Part shown: in pieces, positions 1-9,300 of the stretch | Numbering within the stretch: the first letter of the stretch is position 1 | Layout: the number at the start of each line of letters is the position of its first letter | Source: Phycisphaerae bacterium | GTDB lineage: Bacteria; Planctomycetota; Phycisphaerae; SM23-33 | Assembly: GCA_003551645.1 (NCBI GenBank) | Contig: PUND01000032.1 | Location: 1-55,906 of the forward strand | Direction of reading: 5' to 3' | Length of the DNA: 55,906 bases | The notes under the pieces: model-generated | What the model was told of the DNA's origin: nothing | What the model saw: the letters and a program-made list of their open reading frames with translations, nothing else | Databases searched by the model: none | Made by a program: the position numbers and the translations under genes

Positions 1-32
1 CCGCAAGCTCTTGTCTTGCAGGCGGTTATAAC

Positions 33-105
<73 letters not shown>

Positions 106-275
106 GTGCGTGTTTTCACATTATCGCGGTGGAGTCTAGCGGCCTGAGCGGATGGTGGTCAAGCGCTTTTGGTGCGTGGTGCGTCAGGCCGACGGTCCGG
201 CGCGGCGTCTCGGCCGGCGCGGTCCCTGGCTCGTGGGTCGCGGGTACGTAGGCGACTATCCGCAGCGGCCGGGGG

Positions 276-845
276 TCAGTCGGATTTTTCCTCGGCCTCG
301 GCGGCCGCGTCCGGCTCGGCCTCGGGGCTTTCGTCGGCCTGTTGGGCGGCCATGCCGGATTCCTCGAGCACCTTGGCCGGCAGGTGCGCCTCCACGAAGG
401 CCACCAGCGGCTTGAAGTTCTTCAGCTTCCAGGAGTCCAGCCGGAGCTTCTTGTCCTCGCCGTGGTAGAGGTCGAGTATTCCCTTGGACGGCAGCTTGGA
501 GGCGTCCACCTTCTCTATGGCGTGCCAGGGGACCTGGTCCTTGCCGAGGTACCCGATGCCCTCGGCGTCGGCCACCAGGCGCCGACGCAGGAACACGAAG
601 CCCCAGACCAGCGGCACCAGCCCGCCGGGCAGCGCCAGGAAGAACGCCACGTTGGTGGACAGGTAAGGGCCGATTTCGTTGATATGCTCGGTGGTCCATG
701 CCGGGGGCGGCTCGCGCCAGTCCAGGAGGCACCAGATGGAGTAGCCCAGCAGCATGGCCGCAAGTATGAACAGGCGAACCGCGGGGTCGGCCGCGGCCCG
801 CGCTTCCACCCGTTCGCCAGACACTTGGGGAGACGATTCATTCAT
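276..845 (-). CDS. Small membrane protein with C-terminal PH-like region
   Basis: Predicted 189-residue protein of unknown role. Two hydrophobic segments, about residues 24-43 and 64-86, form a hairpin in the membrane; the stretch after them (LRRRLVADAEGIGYLG to FVEAHLP) resembles the small bacterial PH-like domain that often follows a two-helix membrane hairpin. The last 25 residues are Ala/Glu/Asp rich and probably disordered. The start ATG follows GGGAGCTATCGCCG, an acceptable ribosome binding site. It is divergent from gap, so the 222-base gap between them must hold promoters for both; TATAGT on this strand near 881-876 is a possible -10. The coding call is supported by codon pattern and sensible protein composition; the function is a guess from topology. 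Confidence 0.72.
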   Translation of the reverse strand: MNESSPQVSGERVEARAAADPAVRLFILAAMLLGYSIWCLLDWREPPPAWTTEHINEIGPYLSTNVAFFLALPGGLVPLVWGFVFLRRRLVADAEGIGYLGKDQVPWHAIEKVDASKLPSKGILDLYHGEDKKLRLDSWKLKNFKPLVAFVEAHLPAKVLEESGMAAQQADESPEAEPDAAAEAEEKSD

Positions 846-919
846 CGGCGATAGCTCCCAGTATTCAAGGACCTTACTATAAGATTAAGACAGCACGGCG
901 ATTTTGCCAAGGGTCTTTT

Positions 920-938
920 TTTGCCCTTTGGGGGCAAA
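920..938. promoter_or_regulatory. Inverted repeat just upstream of the gap promoter
   Basis: TTTGCCC and GGGCAAA face each other across five bases, ending six bases before the -35 box of the gap promoter. The position suits an activator or repressor operator. It could also be a hairpin ending a transcript from upstream, but no gene on this strand precedes it. Confidence 0.4.
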
Positions 939-943
939 TGCGG

Positions 944-972
944 TTGACACCGGCGGACGAGGCCCCTAGAGT
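944..972 (+). promoter_or_regulatory. Sigma70-type promoter for gap-pgk
   Basis: Consensus -35 TTGACA (944-949), 17-base spacer, then TAGAGT (967-972). The leader to the gap ATG would be about 90 bases. This is the only strong promoter signal in front of gap. Confidence 0.62.
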
Positions 973-1067
973 TTTGCGCTCGTCCCGGTCGCCTGAGGAC
1001 TCTGTGGAGTCCTGGCGGCGGTCGGGTGAACAGCGACCCCCGTTTTCCGGAAAGGAGCAAATAACCA

Positions 1068-2081
1068 ATGGCAGTGAAAGTAGGCATCAACGGATTTGGA
1101 AGAATCGGACGGCACGTGCTGCGTGCGATGATGGAGCGCAAGGGCGAGTTCGACATCGTCGGCATCAACGACCTCGCCGATGCGGACATGCTCAGTTACC
1201 TTCTGAAGTACGACTCCACGCAGGGCAGGTTCCCGGGGACCGTGGAGGCCAGGGGCGACTCGCTGGTGGTCAACGGCGAGCAGATCCAGGTCTTCTCCGA
1301 GAAGGACCCGGCCAAGCTTCCGTGGGGCGACCGCGGCGCGCAGGTCGTGGTGGAGTCCACGGGCATATTCACCAGCAACAAGACCGACGAGAAGCCCGGC
1401 TACGACAGCCACCTCGACGCCGGCGCCGAGAAGGTGATCATCTCCGCCCCCACCAAGGGTTCGGCGAAGATGGTGCTTCTGGGCGTCAACGACGACTCGC
1501 TGACGGCCGACGACAAGTGCGTCTCCAACGCCTCGTGCACCACCAACTCGCTGGCGCCGGTTGTGAAGGTGCTGGATGAGCAGTTCGGCGTGGCCAAAGG
1601 GCTGATGACGACCTGCCACGGCTACACCAACGACCAGTCGATTCTGGATATGGTCCACAAGAAGAAGACCCGCGCCCGCGCCGCGGCGGTGAACATCATC
1701 CCGACCACGACCGGTGCGGCCGAGGCGGTCGGCAAGGTACTGCCGAACATGAACGGCAAGCTCACCGGCTTCGCCCTGCGTGTTCCGGTGCCGTGCGGCT
1801 CGATTACCGACCTGACGGTTGTGCTGGAGAACAAGGCGAAGGCCGAGCAGATCAACGAGGCGGTGAAAAAAGCGGCCGAGGGTCCGATGAAGGGCATCAT
1901 CGAGTACTGCGAAGACCCGATCGTCTCCTCGGACATCATCCACAATCCGCACAGCTCGATTTTCGACCCCAACAACACCCTCGTGCTTGAGGACATGGTG
2001 AAGGTGACCATGTGGTACGACAACGAGTGGGGCTACTCGTGCCGCACGGTTGACCTGGCCAAGAAGATGGCGGCCCTTTAG
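1068..2081 (+). CDS. gap: Glyceraldehyde-3-phosphate dehydrogenase, type I
   Basis: Glycolytic enzyme converting glyceraldehyde 3-phosphate, NAD and phosphate into 1,3-bisphosphoglycerate in the cytoplasm. The 337-residue length is normal. The Rossmann start [14 protein letters not shown] is at residues 7-20, followed by NDLAD, where the Asp suggests NAD rather than NADP preference. The active-site motif [12 protein letters not shown] places the nucleophile at Cys157, and the C-terminal WYDNEWGYS is intact. The ATG has a good site, GGAAAGGAGC, upstream. It is followed by pgk, the next enzyme of the pathway, after a strong hairpin, so both are probably one transcript with processing or partial attenuation between them. 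Confidence 0.98.
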   Translation: MAVKVGINGFGRIGRHVLRAMMERKGEFDIVGINDLADADMLSYLLKYDSTQGRFPGTVEARGDSLVVNGEQIQVFSEKDPAKLPWGDRGAQVVVESTGIFTSNKTDEKPGYDSHLDAGAEKVIISAPTKGSAKMVLLGVNDDSLTADDKCVSNASCTTNSLAPVVKVLDEQFGVAKGLMTTCHGYTNDQSILDMVHKKKTRARAAAVNIIPTTTGAAEAVGKVLPNMNGKLTGFALRVPVPCGSITDLTVVLENKAKAEQINEAVKKAAEGPMKGIIEYCEDPIVSSDIIHNPHSSIFDPNNTLVLEDMVKVTMWYDNEWGYSCRTVDLAKKMAAL

Positions 2082-2113
2082 TCGCCCGGCACGGACAGAG
2101 ATAGGATTAGTGC

Positions 2114-2145
2114 GGCGGGCCTGTCCTTGGCTGGGCAGGCCCGCC
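2114..2145 (+). promoter_or_regulatory. Strong hairpin between gap and pgk
   Basis: GGCGGGCCTGTCC and GGGCAGGCCCGCC pair over 13 positions (one G-U or mismatch) around a six-base loop. No run of T follows, so it is not a canonical terminator. It could stabilise the gap mRNA 3' end or mark an RNA processing site that lets gap be expressed above pgk. A second GC-rich fold, GGCCGG with CCGGCC, lies just downstream before the pgk ribosome binding site. Confidence 0.5.
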
Positions 2146-2218
2146 TGTGCTTGAGCTTCACACGGCCGGTCCGGCCGCGCCAGGCCGGCCAAGGCAACCA
2201 TACCGGAAGGAAAATGCT

Positions 2219-3472
2219 ATGGCGACCAGGACGATCGCGGACATTGACGTGGCGGACAAGCGGGTGCTGATGCGCGTGGATTTCAACGTCCCGCTGACCG
2301 ACGGAACGGTCGGCAACGACCGGCGTATCGTGATGGCGCTGCCGACCATCAAACATGCCCTCGACGCCGGGGCCAAGCTGGTGCTGATGAGCCACCTCGG
2401 CAGGCCCAAGGGCAAGGGCTTCGAGGAGGAGTTCTCCATGAAGCAGGTCGCCGAGCGCCTGGCCGAGCATCTCGGCAGGGATGTGAAACTAGGCCCGGCG
2501 GAGGTCGTCGGCGACGAGACCGAGAAGCTTGCGGCCGATATGAACTCCGGCGATGTGTTGCTGCTGGAGAACCTGCGCTTCCACGCCGGCGAGACGATGC
2601 CCGACAAGGCCAAGAAGAACCCCGACGGAAAGCTCACCGACCAGCAGCAACAGGTGCACCGGGAGTTCTCCGAGGCGCTGGGCAAGCTCGGCGAGGTGTA
2701 CGTAAACGACGCCTTCGGGACATGCCACCGCTCGCATGCGTCCATGGTCGGGGCTGCGCGGGCCATCCAGGCGCGGGGCGGGTCGGCCGTTGCGGGGTTC
2801 CTCGTCGAGAAGGAGATCAAGTATCTCGGCGAGGCGGTCGCCGACCCGACCAGGCCCTTCGTGGCCATCCTCGGAGGCGCAAAGGTCTCCGACAAGATCA
2901 AGCTCATCGCCAATCTGCTCAAGAAGGTGGACAGGATCCTCATCGGCGGCGCGATGGCCTACACGCTGCTGCGTGCCCGCGGTGTGGAGGTCGGCGACAG
3001 CAGGGTCGAGGCCGATCAGGTGGACGAGATGAGACCGCTGCTGGAAAAGGCCGGCGACCAGATCATGCTTCCGTGCGACCACATCGCCACCGACGATTTC
3101 GACAGCGGCAAGCCCTCGCCGGTGGATACCGAGAGCATCCCGTCCGGGCTGATGGGCATGGACATCGGGCCTGAGACCGTCGAGGCGTTCGGCAAAGAGA
3201 TCACCGACGCAAGGACCGTTGTCTGGAACGGTCCGATGGGCGTCTTCGAGCGCGATGACTACGCCTCCGGCACGCGGGCCGTAGCCGAGGCGGTCGCCAG
3301 AGCGACCGATGCCGGGGCCGTGAGCATAATCGGCGGCGGCGACTCGGCCGCGGCGGTCGAGCAGATGGGACTCGGCGAGAAGATGTCGCACGTGTCCACC
3401 GGCGGCGGGGCGTCGCTGGAGTTTCTCGAGGGCAAGCCGCTGCCCGGCGTCGAGGTGCTCGAGGCCAAGTGA
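2219..3472 (+). CDS. pgk: Phosphoglycerate kinase
   Basis: Transfers phosphate from 1,3-bisphosphoglycerate to ADP; cytoplasmic glycolysis/gluconeogenesis. Expected length (417 residues). Diagnostic motifs: RVDFNVPL near the N terminus, SHLGRPKG, the ENLRFH segment, ILGGAKVSDKI in the middle, and the nucleotide-binding GGGDSAAAVEQMG and STGGGASLEFLEGK at the C terminus. An in-frame ATG 72 bases earlier exists, but this ATG is preferred because GGAAGGA precedes it and the protein starts like other PGKs. Second gene of a gap-pgk unit; a terminator-like hairpin lies downstream. Confidence 0.98.
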   Translation: MATRTIADIDVADKRVLMRVDFNVPLTDGTVGNDRRIVMALPTIKHALDAGAKLVLMSHLGRPKGKGFEEEFSMKQVAERLAEHLGRDVKLGPAEVVGDETEKLAADMNSGDVLLLENLRFHAGETMPDKAKKNPDGKLTDQQQQVHREFSEALGKLGEVYVNDAFGTCHRSHASMVGAARAIQARGGSAVAGFLVEKEIKYLGEAVADPTRPFVAILGGAKVSDKIKLIANLLKKVDRILIGGAMAYTLLRARGVEVGDSRVEADQVDEMRPLLEKAGDQIMLPCDHIATDDFDSGKPSPVDTESIPSGLMGMDIGPETVEAFGKEITDARTVVWNGPMGVFERDDYASGTRAVAEAVARATDAGAVSIIGGGDSAAAVEQMGLGEKMSHVSTGGGASLEFLEGKPLPGVEVLEAK

Positions 3473-3616
3473 CGGCTCAAAAGTATCGGCAGTGGCGGCG
3501 ACTGAACGGGCCGAACCGCTGACCGCGCAGTGTGCGCTGGAACAGGACAATTCGCGCAAAATGTGGGCTAGGCGCGCAGCGGTGATTAAGCGTAAAATAC
3601 CTCAACTTGTACAGAC

Positions 3617-3649
3617 GCCCATCGGAACGGAGTTTTCCGGTGGGCTTTG
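3617..3649 (+). terminator. Probable intrinsic terminator after pgk
   Basis: GCCCATCGGAA pairs with TTCCGGTGGGC (one G-T pair in 11) around a short loop, followed by TTTGGTTTT. The T tract is interrupted by GG, so efficiency is uncertain, but the placement after the glycolytic pair fits. Confidence 0.55.
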
Positions 3650-3714
3650 GTTTTCAAAGGCGCCGTTTGCGAGGTATCTGGTGGCACTGGCATCAAGTCC
3701 GTGAATCGCCGATG

Positions 3715-3758
3715 CGGGCGGGAATGCCCGTAACAGCGGACATGGGCACGATGCCCTG
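3715..3758. repeat. Relic of CATGGGCA-type palindromic repeat
   Basis: Two adjacent palindromes, CGGGC...GCCCG and CATGGGCA-CGA-TGCCC, resemble the pair found at 46130-46178 (in the other order there). The arms are imperfect, as in a decaying dispersed element. Confidence 0.45.
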
Positions 3759-3800
3759 CTATCGCAGATGAACACCGCAAGCGGTCAAGAGGCAGGGCCG

Positions 3801-4493
3801 ATGCAACGAGGCAATCCGTGGAGGCGGCTGGCGGACGGGGCGCTTATCGCGCCGTCGCTTCTGGCGTGTGACTTCGCCCGAGTGGGCGAGCAGATAGAGC
3901 AGGTAATCCGCGCCGGGGCGGAGGTGCTTCACGTCGATATCATGGACGGGCACTTCGTGCCCAACCTGTCCATGGGGCCGCCTTTCGTCAAGAGCATCCG
4001 CAAATTCACCGACCACCCGCTGGACGTACACATAATGGTAACCGACCCGGAGTATTACGTCGAGCGTTTCGCCGAGGCGGGAGCCGACAGCATAACATTC
4101 CATATCGAGGCGACCGACGACGCGGCCGGCCTTATTCGCAGGTTGGGCGAGCTTGGCCTCGGCGCCGGCGTTACGCTTCGGCCGGGAACGGACGCCGAAG
4201 AGTTGCGGGACGTCGCGGCCGATGTGGATATGGTGCTGGTGATGACGGTGGAGCCGGGCTACGGCGGGCAGAGTTTCATGGAGGATATGCTGGATAAAAT
4301 CTCGGCCGTCCGGGGCATGCTGGAACCTGGACAGCGGCTGGAGGTGGACGGCGGAATAAACGCCGAGACCGCCCCTCGATGCGCGAAGGCGGGGGCGGAT
4401 GTGCTCGTCGCCGGGGAGAACATCTTCGGCTCCGGCGACATCGCCGCGGCGGTGCAGTCACTGCGGAGGGCAATTGATGCGTCTGCGAACTGA
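3801..4493 (+). CDS. rpe: Ribulose-phosphate 3-epimerase
   Basis: Interconverts ribulose 5-phosphate and xylulose 5-phosphate in the pentose phosphate pathway. The TIM-barrel family motifs are present in order: IAPSLLACDFA, the metal-binding HVDIMDGHFVPN, HIMVTDPE, the loop MTVEPGYGGQSF and the phosphate-binding VDGGIN...AGADVLVAGENIF. From the chosen ATG the protein has 230 residues, close to the family norm. An upstream in-frame ATG adds 11 residues of no similarity and is less likely; AGAGGCAGGG precedes the chosen one. The 3' end overlaps the start of the next gene by 17 bases, so the two are translationally linked. Confidence 0.95.
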   Translation: MQRGNPWRRLADGALIAPSLLACDFARVGEQIEQVIRAGAEVLHVDIMDGHFVPNLSMGPPFVKSIRKFTDHPLDVHIMVTDPEYYVERFAEAGADSITFHIEATDDAAGLIRRLGELGLGAGVTLRPGTDAEELRDVAADVDMVLVMTVEPGYGGQSFMEDMLDKISAVRGMLEPGQRLEVDGGINAETAPRCAKAGADVLVAGENIFGSGDIAAAVQSLRRAIDASAN

Positions 4494-5097
4494 ACACAAG
4501 GCGCCCGTGGCCGTGGGTTCGGGCAATGAGACGCGGGTTTATCTGGTCAAGACCGGCCAGACCGTCTGGGAGCATCAGGGCCGGGTCGGCTCCGCCGGCG
4601 GCGAGCCGCTCACCGAGCATGGCAGGCGCGAAGTCTTTGATGCGCTCCATGACCTCGGCAACGGGAATATCCGTGCGGTTTACGCTGGTGCCGGCGAGGC
4701 CGAGGCCGAGACCGCGAAGCTTATAGCACAACGGCTCGAGCTTAAGCTCCAGCCCCGGAAGGGGCTTGGGGAGCTGGACTACGGACTCTGGCAGGGGCTG
4801 ACTGGTGAAGAGATTCGACGCCGACAGCCGAAGGTATATCGACAGTGGACCGCCGCGCCGGACAGCGTCCGCCCGCCCGGCGGCGAGACGCTGGCCGAGG
4901 CCGGTAAGCGGCTGAAGGCCGAGTTGCGCCGGATAGTCAAACGACACAAGGGCGAGTCCGTGGTCGTGGTCTGCAGGCCCGTGGCGATGGGCGTGCTGAA
5001 GTGCCTGCTGACCGGCCTGCCGTTGGAGGAAATCTGGCGGCAGATTGACGAAGGCGCATCCTGCGCCGGTTTTGACACCGACGAAAAGAGCTTATAA
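4477..5097 (+). CDS. Histidine-phosphatase fold protein without catalytic residues
   Basis: The 206-residue protein is recognisable as a phosphoglycerate-mutase/phosphatase superfamily member: EPLTEHGRRE, ELDYGLWQGLTGEEI and PPGGETLAEAGKRLK are all in the right order. But the hallmark RHG is KTG here (His replaced by Thr26), the conserved Arg of the SSPLxRAxxTA segment is Ala75, and the second catalytic His (usually SHG) is Arg167 in VVVVCRPVA. Phosphohistidine chemistry is therefore not expected. A GGAGG site lies inside the end of rpe, just before the ATG. Tight coupling to rpe and closeness to accD suggest a regulatory or scaffold role in central metabolism; that is inference. The retained fold and full length argue against a plain pseudogene. 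Confidence 0.85.
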   Translation: MRLRTEHKAPVAVGSGNETRVYLVKTGQTVWEHQGRVGSAGGEPLTEHGRREVFDALHDLGNGNIRAVYAGAGEAEAETAKLIAQRLELKLQPRKGLGELDYGLWQGLTGEEIRRRQPKVYRQWTAAPDSVRPPGGETLAEAGKRLKAELRRIVKRHKGESVVVVCRPVAMGVLKCLLTGLPLEEIWRQIDEGASCAGFDTDEKSL

Positions 5098-5109
5098 GAG
5101 GATTTACCA

Positions 5110-5979
5110 ATGGCTGAGTCGCGGGACAACTCGTTCGTGCCTTACGACCCTTCGGTCTTCGACGGTCCGGCGATGCGCAAGAAGCGCGATGTCCCGGACG
5201 GGCTGTGGATGCGGTGCCCGGGTTGCGAGTCGATGCTGTTTCGCAAGCAGGTAACTGAGAACCGGGAGGTGTGCCCGAGCTGCGACCATCATTTCCCCGT
5301 CGGCGCGCGGGCTCGCATAGAGCAACTGACGGATACGGACACCTTCGAGGAGATGTTCGAGGATATCGCCCCGGCGGACCCGCTGGAGTTCCGCTGGCGA
5401 GGCCAGTCCTATCCAGACCGTGTCGAGCGGGAACAGGCGAAGACCGGTAACCGGGAGTCGATAGTTACCGGCATCGGATATATCAGGGGACGTCGCGTGG
5501 CCGTGGGCGTCCTGGACGGGCAGTTCCTGATGGGTTCGATGGGATCGGCCATGGGCGAGAAGGTTACACTGCTCGTCGAGGAGGCGACCCGGTCGTCGCT
5601 GCCGCTGATTATCGTGAGCACCTCCGGCGGCGCGCGTATGCACGAGGGCGTGCTCAGCTTGATGCAGATGGGCAAGACTTCCGCGGCCCTGGGCAGGTTC
5701 GACGAGGCCGGCGGGCTGTACATATCGGTCCTGGCCGACCCGACGACGGCGGGCGTGCTGGCCAGCTTCGCATCGCTGGGAGATGTCATCATCGCCGAAC
5801 CGGGAGCGCTTATCGGCTTCACCGGACAGCGCGTTATCGCCAACACCATCAAGACCGAGCTGCCGGAAGGTTTTCAGCGGGCGGAGTTCCTGCTGGAGCA
5901 CGGCTTCGTGGATACCATAGTCCACCGTCGCGACCTTCGCAGCGAGCTGGCCCGGCTGGTCGATTATTGCGTCGCCTAG
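5110..5979 (+). CDS. accD: Acetyl-CoA carboxylase carboxyltransferase subunit beta
   Basis: With AccA it transfers the carboxyl group from biotin to acetyl-CoA, giving malonyl-CoA for fatty acid synthesis. The N-terminal zinc ribbon is visible as CPGCESMLF...[10 protein letters not shown] (two CxxC pairs), followed by the crotonase-fold carboxyltransferase domain with [31 protein letters not shown] and the oxyanion-loop region [12 protein letters not shown]. Length 289 residues is typical. AGAGG sits before the ATG, and the gene starts 12 bases after the previous stop, so it belongs to the rpe unit. accA is not in this window. Confidence 0.97.
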   Translation: MAESRDNSFVPYDPSVFDGPAMRKKRDVPDGLWMRCPGCESMLFRKQVTENREVCPSCDHHFPVGARARIEQLTDTDTFEEMFEDIAPADPLEFRWRGQSYPDRVEREQAKTGNRESIVTGIGYIRGRRVAVGVLDGQFLMGSMGSAMGEKVTLLVEEATRSSLPLIIVSTSGGARMHEGVLSLMQMGKTSAALGRFDEAGGLYISVLADPTTAGVLASFASLGDVIIAEPGALIGFTGQRVIANTIKTELPEGFQRAEFLLEHGFVDTIVHRRDLRSELARLVDYCVA

Positions 5980-6120
5980 GGCGCCCGCGGCCGGGAATCG
6001 GCAGGTCGGCCGGACATCCCGGCTCGCCTGCGCGTGCCCACCTATGGCCGGGGAACACCGGCTCAGTCACTACCGGCGCTGCGGGGCAGGGTGCCTGCTT
6101 TGCGGGCCGCGGAGCATCAC

Positions 6121-7227
6121 ATGAACACTCATGACGAGCTTGCCATAAAGCGTGAAAAGGTCGCGTGCTATCTTCGCCAGCACGAGCTTGACGCCGTGCT
6201 GTTGAGCCGGCGTTGCAACTTCTCCTGGTACACCTGCGGCGCCCACAATTACGTCTCGCATGCCTGCGAGGTGGGCAACAGCCACCTGCTGGTAACGGCT
6301 GATACGGCGAAGGTGCTGACCAACAACATCGAGTCCACCCGGCTGAGCCACGAGGAGCTTCCCGACGGCATCGAGGTCAAATCGTTCGCGTATTTCGACG
6401 CCGAGCAGCAGGCCGAATTCCTTTCCGGTGAGCTTGGCTCAATGCGCATCGCGGCCGATGCGCCGGTGGCGGGGCTGGACCTGCCCCCGCTGGAGGCCGA
6501 CTTTGACCGGCTTCGCTGGACGCTGACCGATTCGGAGATAGCCCGCTACCGGGAACTGTGCGGGGATACTGTCGCGGCCGTCGAGTCGGTCGCCCAGTCC
6601 GCCCGGCCGGGACAGACCGAAAACGAGCTTGCCGGGCTGCTGGCCTGTTCGCTGCGTTCGGTGGGTTCGGTGCCGTGGGTCCTGCTGGTAGGCGGCGACG
6701 CCCGCGCCCGTTCGCTGCGGCATCCGCTGCCGACGGATGCGGCCGTGCGGGAGTATTTCATGCTGGTCGCCGGCGCCGAACGGGGCGGTCTGGTGGCGGC
6801 CTCGACGCGACTGGCGTGTTTCGGCGACGTCCCGGATGAGCTGTCGGCCAGGCACCGGGCGGTTGTTACAGTGGATGCGGCGCTTACCGGCGCGACCCGG
6901 CCGGACGCGACGCTGGGGGAGATATTCGACATCGCCCGCGAGGCCTACGCCGACTTCGGCTTCGCGGATGAGTGGCGGCTGCACCATCAGGGCGGGTCCA
7001 TCGGCTACCAGCCCAGGGAAAAAAAGGCAGCTCCCGGCGATGAAACGCCCGTACTCGCCGATCAGGCGTTCGCATGGAACCCGTCAATCGGCGGGACCAA
7101 GTCGGAGGTTACGGTCATATGCCGACAGGACGCGACCGTTCCGCTGGAAGGGCCGACCGACTGGCCGAGCATCGTCGGCGAGTGGAAGGGCTGCAAGGTC
7201 CGCCGGCCGGGGATACTCGCCATCTGA
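6121..7227 (+). CDS. M24 (creatinase/aminopeptidase P fold) family protein, divergent metal site
   Basis: The 368-residue protein has a creatinase-type N-terminal domain (about residues 10-135) and an M24 pita-bread domain. The segment HHQGGSIGYQPRE and the C-terminal WNPSIGGTKSEVT match a branch of M24 proteins. In metal-dependent members two Asp ligands come from a DxGxxxxGYxxD strand; here the matching strand reads VAGAERGGLVAASTR, with neither Asp, so a dinuclear metal centre is unlikely. It may act like creatinase, which uses the fold without metal, or on an unknown substrate. The start ATG follows a weak GGAG; an upstream in-frame ATG is 29 codons earlier and less likely. It ends convergently with the helicase gene. 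Confidence 0.85.
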   Translation: MNTHDELAIKREKVACYLRQHELDAVLLSRRCNFSWYTCGAHNYVSHACEVGNSHLLVTADTAKVLTNNIESTRLSHEELPDGIEVKSFAYFDAEQQAEFLSGELGSMRIAADAPVAGLDLPPLEADFDRLRWTLTDSEIARYRELCGDTVAAVESVAQSARPGQTENELAGLLACSLRSVGSVPWVLLVGGDARARSLRHPLPTDAAVREYFMLVAGAERGGLVAASTRLACFGDVPDELSARHRAVVTVDAALTGATRPDATLGEIFDIAREAYADFGFADEWRLHHQGGSIGYQPREKKAAPGDETPVLADQAFAWNPSIGGTKSEVTVICRQDATVPLEGPTDWPSIVGEWKGCKVRRPGILAI

Positions 7228-7320
7228 CAGGATGGATTTGCCTCTGACCCTTGCCTCCTCGCGCCGCCCTGGGCGGTTATCTGTGAATCCTTCCTTTCGG
7301 CGGGCACGAGACGCCGGGCG

Positions 7321-9300
7321 CTACCGACTAAGGTGGTCTGAATAGTCGTCACGGACGATGTCTATCGGCGGCAAGGCGTTGAGGAAGTGTCGGCCGTAGG
7401 GCTTGGTCTGTATGCGGTGGTCCAGCACCGCGACGATGCCCGTATCGGTGGTAGAGCGGATGAGCCGGCCGAAGCCCTGCTTGAACAGGATAATCGCCTC
7501 CGGCAACTGGTAATCGGTGAAGGGGTTGCCGCCTTTTTCGCGAATGGCTTCGATGCGGGCCTCGACTATGGGCGCATCGGGCACCGCGAAGGGTAGCTTG
7601 GTGATTATCACGTTAGACAGCGCCTCTCCCGAGACATCCACTCCCTGCCAGAAGCTCATCGTGCCCAGGAGTATGCACCGGCCGCGGTCTCGGAAGCGCT
7701 GGAGCATCTTGCTCCGAGGCAGGTCCAGTCCCTGGACGAGCAGCTCGTAGTCATGCTCGTCGCGGAAATCCTCCAGCGCCTCGGCTACGGTGTTCATCAG
7801 CGAGTAGCTGGTAAACAGAACGAAGCACCGCCCTTCGGTCTTCTGTGCGAAGTGGGCTATGGCCTCGGCCGCCCGCGGCGCGAACGTGGCCGAATCGTTG
7901 GGGTTGCCCAGGTTGGTCTGTATGTAGAGCTTGGCCTGTCGGCGGAAGTCGAACGGGCTTTCCAGCAGCAGTTCACGCCCCTCCTCCATGCCTAGCCGTC
8001 CGCGGATGTAATCGAAGCCGTGACTGCCGCCGCGGCTGGTCGCCAGCGTGGCGCTGGTCAGAATGGCCGATCGCACGGCGTCAAAGACCGTCTGCCGCAT
8101 TATCGGAGCGACGTTGATAGGCGAGCACGAGAGGGACACCAGAAAACCGCCCCTCTGGCGGCGGCGCTGCACCCAGTATGCGTGATCCTCGCGGCTCTGG
8201 GTCAACAGGGCGTCCAGCGTATCGGCCGTCTCCCTGCATCGCCGCTCGTGTGCGGCAAGCTCCATGGCGGTTTCGGGGTCTTTATTGCCCTTTCGTCCGG
8301 CGGCGAGCTTGCCGGCAAGCTCGCGAAGCGCCGGCGATGCGTCGTTGGTGACTATGCCCGGCCGGCTTATCCGCCCGCTGCGAGTGACGCCTTCTCCGGT
8401 GTAATTTCCCAGCGACGAGAAGAAGTTGTCGGCCGCAGCCGTCGCTCGCCGGGCCGCGGCGATGGCCTCGCGGTCTTTCATCATCGCCAGCAGCCCGCGG
8501 TCGTTGCGCTCGTTGTAAAGCTCCCGCAAGAGTCCCTGAACCGCGGATGATGAGATGCTGGTGCCGAAGTGGTCGCCGGCGACCCGCTCCAGAGTGTGGG
8601 CCTCGTCGAGCACGACGCAGTCGTAGTCTCCCAGCAGCGTCGCCTCCTCCGGCAAGGCCAGGTTGGAAAAGAAAAGCGCGTGGTTGACCACCAGTATGTT
8701 CGCGGCGTGCATCTTCCTGCGGGCGGCCTGGAGGTGGCATTTGGGGTAGTAGCGGCACTGGCTTCCCCGGCACATGCCCCTCTCGCTGCGTATCTTCCGC
8801 CAGAGGTCCCCGTCCACGCGGAACTCGATGTCCTGCAGCGACCCGGCCTCTGTCTCCATTGCCCAGTCGCAAAGCCGGTCGAGCTGGCGGTCCTGCCGGT
8901 CTTCGGCAAACAGCCGGGAGCGGTTCTTCACCGCCATCGACATCCTGCGGAAACAGATGTAGTTGCTCCTGCCCTTGCCGAGCACGGCGGCGAAATCGTG
9001 TGGCATGACCTCGGACAAAAAGGGCAGATCCCTGCTTATAAGCTGTTCCTGAAGTGCGATGGTGTAGGTTGAGACGACGATTCTGTGTTCGGCCTCGGCC
9101 GCCCGGATAATGGCCGGGACCAGATAGGCGAAGCTCTTGCCGACCCCGGTACCGGCCTCGGCCATGAGGTGTTCGCCTTCGTCAAAGGCCGAGGCGACCG
9201 CAGAGGCCATTTCCAACTGCTCGCCGCGGTGTTCGTAGGCGCTCAGACGCCGGCTTATCGCCCCGCCCGGCGCGAGGATGTCTAAGGCCGATACGGGCAT
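7321..9300 (-). CDS. dinG: ATP-dependent helicase, DinG/XPD family
   Basis: Superfamily 2 DNA helicase (659 residues), probably 5'-3', unwinding damaged or R-loop containing DNA. Walker A is [13 protein letters not shown], Walker B is VLDEAHTLE, and motif VI is QGFGRLIRS. Four Cys between motifs Ia and II (one in ICFRRMS, then [12 protein letters not shown] plus neighbours) fit the iron-sulfur cluster of this family. There is no N-terminal exonuclease domain as in some Firmicutes DinG proteins. The start overlaps the end of the upstream membrane protein gene by 19 bases, indicating an operon. Confidence 0.93.
   Translation of the reverse strand: MPVSALDILAPGGAISRRLSAYEHRGEQLEMASAVASAFDEGEHLMAEAGTGVGKSFAYLVPAIIRAAEAEHRIVVSTYTIALQEQLISRDLPFLSEVMPHDFAAVLGKGRSNYICFRRMSMAVKNRSRLFAEDRQDRQLDRLCDWAMETEAGSLQDIEFRVDGDLWRKIRSERGMCRGSQCRYYPKCHLQAARRKMHAANILVVNHALFFSNLALPEEATLLGDYDCVVLDEAHTLERVAGDHFGTSISSSAVQGLLRELYNERNDRGLLAMMKDREAIAAARRATAAADNFFSSLGNYTGEGVTRSGRISRPGIVTNDASPALRELAGKLAAGRKGNKDPETAMELAAHERRCRETADTLDALLTQSREDHAYWVQRRRQRGGFLVSLSCSPINVAPIMRQTVFDAVRSAILTSATLATSRGGSHGFDYIRGRLGMEEGRELLLESPFDFRRQAKLYIQTNLGNPNDSATFAPRAAEAIAHFAQKTEGRCFVLFTSYSLMNTVAEALEDFRDEHDYELLVQGLDLPRSKMLQRFRDRGRCILLGTMSFWQGVDVSGEALSNVIITKLPFAVPDAPIVEARIEAIREKGGNPFTDYQLPEAIILFKQGFGRLIRSTTDTGIVAVLDHRIQTKPYGRHFLNALPPIDIVRDDYSDHLSR

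Larger units (their letters stand above)
3473..3800 (+). other. 328-base gap between pgk and rpe
   Basis: No convincing gene. It holds an intrinsic terminator in its middle and a repeat relic made of two small palindromes near its 3' end. A short reading frame (3492-3704) here has no good start site and no recognisable composition, so it is not called. Confidence 0.6.

Noticed and set aside
966-2201. Long minus-strand frames opposite gap and other GC-rich genes
   Set aside because: High GC gives few stops in shadow frames; the plus-strand products are clear family members.
3492-3704. 70-codon open frame between pgk and rpe
   Set aside because: No ribosome site, composition unlike a protein, and a terminator hairpin runs through it.
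5990-6023. GCCGGGA/TCCCGGC as terminator after accD
   Set aside because: The arms are 20 bases apart and no T tract follows.
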